Below are positions 57,438 to 64,000 of a stretch of 64,000 nt of DNA, one piece after another. The position numbers and the translations under genes are program-made. Location: assembly GCA_022828595.1 (NCBI GenBank), contig JAKGHH010000002.1, forward strand, positions 76,852,383-76,916,382, in the 5' to 3' direction. Numbering within the stretch: the first letter of the stretch is position 1; each line of letters starts with the position of its first letter. This DNA is from Nelumbo lutea (Eukaryota; Streptophyta; Magnoliopsida; Proteales; Nelumbonaceae). The notes beneath the pieces are model-generated. The model was not told the DNA's origin, did not search any database, and worked only from the letters and a program-made list of their open reading frames with translations.

Positions 57438-57920
57438 TAGGGCTGTAAATGGATCAGATTCAAATTGGATCTAGCTGCATATGCATCCACATTCAATTAT
57501 GAAATCGCAAGATCTACATCTGCATCAAATTATTATGCCAGATTTTGGGTCAAATGTGGATTAAATTTGCAACCATCTTATTATGTTTAAAATGACCAAA
57601 AAAATAAAAAAAAAAGTTAAAAAACTAATTATTTTTAAAGTATCTATGTATAATAAATGTATATAAATATCAAATATCAAATTTATCAATTATAAACTTT
57701 ATATAATTATACATAATATCTATATGCATACGTAATTATACTACATATATACATAAAATAATAATTTTCTATTGGACTCGGATTTTAGTCGGATCGGATG
57801 GGGATAAATCCACATTTGATCCAATTATTAATCGAATGCAAGTTCTAACATACAAATCCAGGAAATTCGAATACGAAGTCAAAACGGGCATCAGACTTTC
57901 AAAATCCAATGACAGCCCTA
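57438..57920. mobile_element. hAT-like MITE with 8-bp target duplication
   Basis: 483 bp with terminal inverted repeats TAGGGCTGT (57438-57446) and ACAGCCCTA (57912-57920). It is flanked by GCAGGTAG (57430-57437) and GCAAGTAG (57921-57928), an 8-bp duplication with one mismatch. The TIR sequence and duplication length fit non-autonomous hAT elements. The interior is AT-rich and non-coding, with subterminal GGATCAGATTCAAATTGGAT-like motifs. Confidence 0.85.
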
Positions 57921-57928
57921 GCAAGTAG

Positions 57929-58894
57929 GGTCCATGCTAAGCAACCCCTAAGCTCGTCCTAAAAATTATATACATATATATTTAGAAAAACAAATATATA
58001 GATAGAAATTCTTATATATTTGTTATAATAGACTAAAATTAAATACAATTTTTAAATTGTAAAACACCATAGTTTTATAATTTACACGGAAATCCTGCCC
58101 TGTCCCAAACAAATATTACTATGCTTGAGGTGTGGGTCTGGCTGACTGTTAATACATTATCAAAATTTGGCCTGAGATCTCTTATTTTTCTAGTTCATTA
58201 GGCTACACAATGGGGGTAGTCCATCCCCCATAGCTCCTTCGGCTTCAATATTAATAATTTTTATCAAAAAATAGCTAAAAACCCTAAAATAATGCATGCA
58301 TGGGTTGTACTCAATTTGATTAAGTCTAATTACAAGTGTCACATTGCTCCTAGGGGTGCAACTTGGGGGGTTGGGTCAGATTGAGGATCAACCAAAGCTC
58401 ACCCTAAGTCTTAAACCTCAAGCTCGGACTTAGATTAATTTAATTATGACTAAAAAAGTTAATCTATAAAATAATTTAATTATGACAACAACCTAATTTT
58501 ATATATTGACTAATATTTGAGTAATATATACGAAAAGTTAATTATTTTATTAAGTAATTAGCATTAATTTACTATTTTTGTTAAAAAATATTAACATAAT
58601 TACTAAACTATTTTTGTAACATATTACTAAAATAAAGATTAATTATTTTAAACAACACTGCATTCCTTCCTTATAATAGTTACAAATTTCTGTTGTTTCA
58701 CTTTCCCTTGAAAAGTACAGGTCCCTGCTAGTAAGCAACCTGAAGTGTTGATACTTGATAGCTACGTTTCAATTTGGTGGTCAATTTATTGGTTGCATAT
58801 GGTAAGTTAGATTGCTCCCCTGAAACACAAACAACATCTTCACAACCTTCTTCAGCGAGGGCAGCCTCCAATCCTGATTCACCATCTGGATCCC
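57929..58894. other. intron, nothing recognised
   Basis: AT-rich. A CTAGGGGTGCAACTTGG phrase near 58350 looks like another hAT-type terminus, but no partner was found. Confidence 0.45.
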
Positions 58895-59104
58895 CCCAAG
58901 AAAAAAGTTATAAGCCAATCTAATGGTTTGGCTAACTTTTTAGCCAAGCATGGGGTTAATAGGGATCAGATTTTCTGGGCTCAGTTGTAATTTTTTCCTC
59001 TGTTTTTTGCTGCTGGTTGAGGTGAATCTCTCACCTCTCCCCAGGCTGATTACATTGATATCTTTCTGTTTTGAATAAAATTCTCTTCAAAAAAAAAAAA
59101 AAAG
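58895..59104 (+). mobile_element. LINE 3' end with poly-A
   Basis: The plus strand reads SNGLANFLAKHGVNRDQIFW, the last RNase H helix of a plant L1, then a stop, a short 3' UTR with AATAAAATTC, and an A-run at 59089-59103. Strongly 5'-truncated. Confidence 0.75.
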
Positions 59105-60985
59105 TTATAGTGTGTGTTTTTCAAATTAATATCAAGAATTAGATTGGCTTGCAGACTGCTAAGACCTTCCCTTTGAACCGTGACTTAAATGCCTGTATTT
59201 AGTCTTCTTTCTCTAGACTCAACTAGAAGTTCCCACTATGGTGACACTATAGTAGTTAGTATGATATGGTTACAACTACTGCTCTTTCTAGAGGTAGTAG
59301 TCTTTGGCCATTCCAGCTCAGCTAGTTGCCAAGATTCATGAGTTTCCATATTGTGAACACATCTTATTTTGTTTTTGATCCAATTTTTGGGTTTTGGGGT
59401 CCATAGGGATAGCTCAACATTTCTCGAAGAACATGCCTATTCAAGTGGGTGGAACAGAACTCAAAGCCATATAGAGTTCATGAGTAAAGCAGCTTTGTTG
59501 TCATCATGTATAGACAAAACTATCCAATAAATGGTTCCACAATCAAGGGCAGTGGCCCATGGATTTCTTCCTAGCTTTTTCCTGTCAGACATGTAAAATT
59601 AGAAATGGCCACCAATCAAGGAGTATCTCATTTGCATGTTGAATGTTATGCCATGTGAATGGTCTAGGCTAGTCCTCTACATATCGCTGGGCAATGCTCA
59701 GAGTGGTAACTAGCAACCCTTACCCTCGAAATTGGTTTATGTTTTTCAACATATACATTGTACCCCCTTGATAAGATGCCAAGCACATTTAGACATTCCT
59801 TATAGGGGCAACGGATAAGACCCCTATCATAAACTTGTCACATTTATCTGGTCTCTACAATTTGACATTTTCTTGGTCTGAAAATCACACCTTAATGCAC
59901 TTTTTACAACGTCTCACTTCCTCATCTTAAGCCAATAAGCAACCAGCAGTATATACATCTTTGAGCAATCCAATCAAAAGGGATCTAAAAATGGTCGTTT
60001 ACATCTTTCCAAGCCTGTCAGCCAGCTAAGAAACTCTCCATGGGGACCATTCTACTTTCATGGTTAGGAAATTACCTTTTGAAACCAACAATAATTCGCT
60101 CCCCGAACTATCCTACAAACTGTACAATCCATCTGTAAGAATTATCCCATCATTGCCTTCTTGTGTCATTCATACAGCATCTCCTTGACAATTTATTGCC
60201 AATCAATCCATTCAGTTAGTGCCAATACCCGATTGGGATGGTACGTACCAAGAGACGAGGTGGACTGTAAGCAGAAAGGCTCGTCACTCTTCCAAGGTTT
60301 AGTCTGAAGGCAAAGAATTGTTTTTTACGTGTTTCAGACCTGACATTTATTTACATCCTGGATTTTAATAGCTGGGTTCTTTTAATTCCTTACAGAATCA
60401 AACATCAGTTTGAGAAGCTAATCAACTTAACTAGCTAGGAGTAGTTCACATAACAGTGCCTAACAACAATTGTTTGGCACCAGCCCACAAACTATTCATT
60501 ACCACTTAAATATGATACACATCATTCCACAGAGTATGGTGATGATAATTGACTATTTATGCGGAACTTGGTTAGTGGACACTAATAGTTGATTTGATGT
60601 TTGCTTTTGTGCTTTTAAGAATGGAAATGGGATACTTTATCCCTTGTGTAAGCAAGGGTTTTCCTCTTTTGACTCTTGATTGTAGAATAGAGCCAATAAA
60701 GAAAGTAGATGCAAGTTATTGTATTACCTGTTTTAAGAGCTATGGAGTGGCTATTAAAGGATGGTTTGATATAAGTTGAACGCCTATTTAAAATGCATGA
60801 TTAGGGACCGTAGCCAATGTTTATTAAAATGTTGTTTATCATCCTTTAAGATTGCAGCTCCCTCTCGATATCAGCCACTACTTCTTTATCTGAAAACACC
60901 ACCTCAGAATGCCAATGCCCCCTCGAAAAAGCCCCAATGACAACTAAACCTACAGGCAGGGCATTCTCAGGGAGTTGTCATCTCC
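59105..60985. other. intron, mostly unrecognised
   Basis: No convincing gene. The minus strand near 59810-59860 reads RGLIRCPYKECLN, faintly like the IRCPC-x2-C-x-N signature of CACTA transposase-associated domains, but the flanking sequence does not support it. An open stretch at 60594-60779 (plus) has no recognisable motif. Confidence 0.25.
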
Positions 60986-60989
60986 AGTT

Positions 60990-62505
60990 CCTTATGTGAA
61001 AGAGATGCTATATGAAAATGTTTGGTTGAAATACGAATGGCATCATGTGAATTGACATTTTGACAAAGGATGATATATGGATCAAAATGGGGAAACTATG
61101 TAAAAGTCTGCATTTCCACCCTCTCTTTTCAGTTATGGTAAATGAAGTTGCTCATGGAATTTTCAAGAGCACAAGAGGTAGAAGGCAAGGGAGTCCACTC
61201 TCCCATTCTTAAGTATCTGTATTACGGAAGCTTTAAGCAAAATAGTTAAGAGGGCTGAATCAGGCGGTTTCCTTGAAGGTTTTTGGTGGGGGTTGAAAGG
61301 GTAGAGGTACCTTTGTTGCAGTTTGCATATGACACTTCGTTTTTATACAATGCTTCAGAAGAGCAGCTGGAGTATATTATGGCAATTGATGACTTGAAGT
61401 TGTGTCAGGTCTACATATTAATGCTAATAAAAGTGAGTTAATGGCAGAGAGGTAAGTGCAAGAATTAGGCCAATGGACAGAGGAATGGTGCTGTAAAGTA
61501 GGGAACTTGCCTACAAAATTTCGGGGCATGCAGTTAGGGGCAAAATGCAACTCAAAACCTATACGAAAACCAATTCCAAAAAGGGTGGTGGGGAAGAGAC
61601 AGGCAGTTTGGAAAACCAGATAGCCATCAAATGGATGCAAGCCCACTCTTCTAAGGAGAGTCTTATCTTCTATTCTTCTGCATCTAATATCCCTTTATCC
61701 AATTGCAGCAACCATAGAGAAATGAAGTCTTTCTTATGGAGGGGGTGGACAGAGAAGAAGTATCTTGTTAATTGTGGTAAATTTGGAGGTCTAGGGGTAA
61801 AGAGATTGAGGGAGGTGAATAAAGCTCTCTTAGGCAAATGGTTTTAGGTTTGGAGAACAGTAGGGAGTAGTCGTATAAGACTACAATCAACCATAGGTTT
61901 TGAACAGATAAGAAAAGGAAAAGATAAGAGGAGAGGAGAAGAGAAGTAGAGAGATGGAGAAGGAGAACTTGTAGAGAGGTTCTGAGAAAAGAGAGAGTGG
62001 TTGGTGTGTGTTAAACAGCCACCCCAACTCTTTAATTTATATACATAGTTTCCTAATTGTAAAAGAACTTTAATGCTTACATGGCAATAAAAGAAAAGGT
62101 TAAAATAAAACAAATCCTAGATAAGATAGGATAAAACTTATCCTACTAGGAAAGCTGATCCTAATCAATTAAATCTAAGTACATCTCAGGGTGCCACACG
62201 AGTACTCTTAATGTGGGGTCCACAGTTTCCTACATAGGGTGCATTATGGAAGAGGGTAATTCAGGATAAATATGGGATGAAAAATTTAGGGTGGGAGACT
62301 GGAGCAGCTTCTCAACCTTATAGTTGATCTGTTTGGAAAGGAATTGAACAAATGCAGAGCTTGTTTGGTAAAGATATGAGCTACAAGGTACGAAATGGAC
62401 AGAAAGTCGAGTTTTGGAAGGATTGTTGATGTGGTACAGACCTCTAATGCAGAGCTTGATTATTAAAGGTGTGAGCTACAAGGTACAAAATGGGCAGAAA
62501 GTCAG
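60990..62505 (+). mobile_element. L1-type LINE fragment K, interrupted by a solo LTR
   Basis: The plus strand reads FSVMVNEVAHGIFKSTRG, then RRQGSPLS, a damaged AYDT-type active site, and INANKSELMAER. It continues with QELGQWTEEWCCKVGNLPT, KFRGMQLGAK, FLWRGWTEKKYLVN, FGGLGVKRLREVNKALLGKW, the insertion at 61866-62234, and ALWKRVIQDKYGMKNLGWET. It ends with a duplicated GAGCTACAAGGTAC segment (62380-62415 and 62470-62505). No 3' tail; it abuts LINE L in opposite orientation. Confidence 0.75.
61866..62234 (-). repeat. solo LTR-like insertion with TAGGG duplication
   Basis: 369 bp between TAGGG (61861-61865) and TAGGG (62235-62239). Removing it and one TAGGG restores the LINE reading RFGEQ-stop-GALWKRV. 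On the minus strand it begins TGTAGGAAACTG and has TATGTATATAAATTAAAG as a TATA region. A CT-rich leader (CTCTCTCTTTTCTC) follows, and it ends near CGACTACT, so the CA end is not canonical. Best read as a solo LTR left by LTR-LTR recombination. Confidence 0.7.
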
Positions 62506-62507
62506 GA

Positions 62508-63240
62508 ATTGACGATGTAGTGGCAGGCCCTATATCTCCAAAACTACTTGCCTAATAAGGCAATTTGAAGATTCTCAGATTTTACACCCTCAGCTTACCC
62601 TCCTTCATTGAACTACGAACCTTCCTCCAATTCACCAAGTGAAACTTAGGTCCTCCTTCCAACCTCTCCACATGAAGTCCCACATTTTTTTCTCCAACTC
62701 CTTTGCCACTTCTGTGGGAATGGGGAAGAGGGAGAGATAGTATGCGTGATTGTGAAAGACTGCCAATATACTCTTGATTAGGGTTAGTTTGCCCCTATTT
62801 AACAGATACCTTGTCTTACAAGAAGCCAGCTTTTTGTCAACACATTCCAATAACAGGTCCCAATTCTTTTTAGAGGCCCATCTACCTCCAAGAGGTAGGC
62901 CCAAAAAACTGGAAGGCATACATCCAATTTTGCATCCAAGGATGTCAGCTGACATCTCAACATTCGGTACCTCACCCAAAGCACAAACATCACGTTTTCA
63001 GCATGTTTAATTTCTACCCCAAGACACCCTTAAATTAGACCAAGAGAATCTTGATAATGTTCAGATGTTCGACTGAGGCATCACAAAAGAATAATGTGCC
63101 GTCTCCAAATTGTAGAAGAGTAATTTTTCCACTCTCGCTATCCACCTCAAAACCTCTTATGACACCTCCCTACATTGCCCTATTCATTAGTCTATTGCTT
63201 CCATGACACATAAACCCAACCTACCAGATTGCCACTCTTG
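62508..63240 (-). mobile_element. L1-type LINE fragment L
   Basis: The minus strand from 63240 reads AIDRLMNRAM, GGVIRGFEVDSESGKITLLQ, FGDGTLFFCDAS (the FADD position mutated to FGDG), a break, then GEVPNVEMSADILGCKIGCM, SFLGLPLGGRWASKKNWD, LIKSILAVF and FMWRGWKEDLSFTW, decaying through NLRIF by about 62510. It meets LINE K tail to tail. Confidence 0.75.
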
Positions 63241-63384
63241 CTAGAAAGTACACTATGGTCAGACATTTGGATGGGACTTTAGGGAAGTACCATCTATGTA
63301 AAATGTTTGTATAATAAGGAAGAGAATTATTATGCCTCATTATGAGTTGTCACGGTTGAAAATGGGTAGAGGGTGAGGTTTCGG
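63241..63384. other. short gap between LINE fragments
   Basis: About 140 bp with no recognisable motif, possibly decayed LINE sequence. Confidence 0.4.
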
Positions 63385-64000
63385 AAGGTTGAGTAGTGTG
63401 AAGTTAGGAAGCTGTTCAAATAGTTTTCCAGCATCCAAGGGACTTGGACAAGGTGACCTGCTTTCTCCCTTGTTTACCCCTATAGCTGATGTTCCTAGTA
63501 GATTAATCTCTAGGAAAGATAGGCTACAGCAGATCAAGGGAGGTAGAGTTGGGAGAGATAATGTTGTAATCAGTCATTTACAGTTTGTTGACAACATTAT
63601 TCTGTTTTGTGACGAAGGATGCAGTGAGTTACAAATTTAAGACTGATAGTGGAGCTTTTTGAGAAGATACCAAATCAGAAAATAAATCTTACCAAAGTTG
63701 CTTAGCAAGGATCATTTGGTTTTTAGTGTGTAGAAGAATCAAGGAGGGTTGGATATAAGGAATGTAGGGAAGAAGAACATGCTTTATTAGGGTAATGGTT
63801 GTTGAGATTGCGCCCTTGGAAAGAGACAAGTTATGGCAAAAAGTGGTGGTAAGAAATCATGGGTGTTTGATGTCCTTTTCTCAATGGTTTTGATTGAGAT
63901 TTAGGCTTTAGGAGTATTAGAAATTTAGAACTTCCTAGAGCAATCAATCTTCGAAACATTCTAGAAAGTGTGTTCACGGATCCCTTTTAGTCTGATAGTT
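63385..64000 (+). mobile_element. L1-type LINE fragment M, runs off the window
   Basis: The plus strand reads SFPASKGLGQGDLLSPLFTP, IADVPSRLISRKDRLQQIKG, then SHLQFVDNIILFCDEG (RT active site FVDN for FVDD). A frameshifted stretch follows, with GGLDIRNVGKKN and RLRPLERDKLWQKVVVRNHG near 63740-63860. It resembles LINE I (RLISKVDREEE) and is probably a member of the same subfamily. The right part lies beyond 64000. Confidence 0.72.

Noticed and set aside
58780..58895. Minus-strand stretch reading DGESGLEAALAEEGCEDVV
   Set aside because: Looks gene-like in composition, but it is short, unmatched and lies at the edge of a LINE tail; not enough to call an exon.
59810..59860. Possible CACTA transposase-associated motif (IRCPYKECLN, minus)
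   Set aside because: Only one short motif matches, and the surrounding sequence does not follow the domain.
60100..60160. Minus-strand TTCTTACAG ... GTAATTTCC resembling an exon
   Set aside because: The enclosed 57 bases do not encode any PNPase segment; splice-like dinucleotides are common by chance.
1..64000. CRISPR arrays, tRNA, rRNA, bacterial operons, viral or toxin genes
   Set aside because: None seen. The repeats are LTRs, tandem duplications and microsatellites; TGGTATCAGAGC matches are retrotransposon primer sites, not tRNA genes.

Overview
The window is plant nuclear DNA. It is part of one host gene whose introns are packed with nested retrotransposons. Four short minus-strand exons, at 43748-43861, 29008-29271, 7658-7732 and 221-334, encode consecutive parts of a polyribonucleotide nucleotidyltransferase of the plant chloroplast type (PNPase, PNP1/RIF10-like). 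Every exon is a multiple of three, every junction is phase 0 with GT...AG borders, and the four peptides join without a gap. The gene runs right to left and continues beyond both window edges. The three complete introns are about 14.5, 21.3 and 7.3 kb, and the intron entering from the right exceeds 20 kb. The elements (Ty1/copia, Ty3/gypsy derivatives, L1- and RTE-type LINEs, MITEs) and the chloroplast PNPase indicate a flowering plant with long introns. The species cannot be told from the sequence.

Layout, left to right. 1-220 and 335-410 are intron. 411-5430 is a decayed copia 5' end (LTR-like, gag) split by a gag-only gypsy element with 911-bp LTRs (1354-5177). 5431-7657 is mostly unrecognised intron with a possible ORF1-like remnant and an L1 fragment. 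7860-9441 is an RTE-type LINE (minus), itself interrupted. 9442-27500 is a large nest: copia C carries two complete copia elements, A (9446-14865, target duplication GTGTT) and B (14973-20432, duplication AAGGG), both inside its 5' LTR. Its integrase is split by an L1 LINE (22491-25996), which in turn is split by a small gag-only gypsy derivative D (23732-25407, duplication GGAAC). 27500-29007 is intron with a copia gag scrap.

29272-43747 holds decayed copia F (minus) with a foldback MITE, an RTE scrap, and an L1 LINE (plus) split by complete copia G (35902-41470, minus). 43862-64000 holds a 218-bp tandem duplication, a LINE/copia chimera, a tandem copia array H (LTR - full interior - LTR - truncated interior), a 3.2-kb L1 LINE (minus), a hAT-like MITE, a LINE tail, and a cluster of three L1 fragments with a solo LTR.

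None of the transposon polyproteins is intact. They carry in-frame stops (many explicable as CAG to TAG), frameshifts, lost catalytic residues or internal duplications. Only the PNPase exons remain open and spliceable, so selection appears to act on about 570 bp of this 64 kb. I find no bacterial features, CRISPR, tRNA or rRNA. Identifications come from reading motifs; no database search was run.
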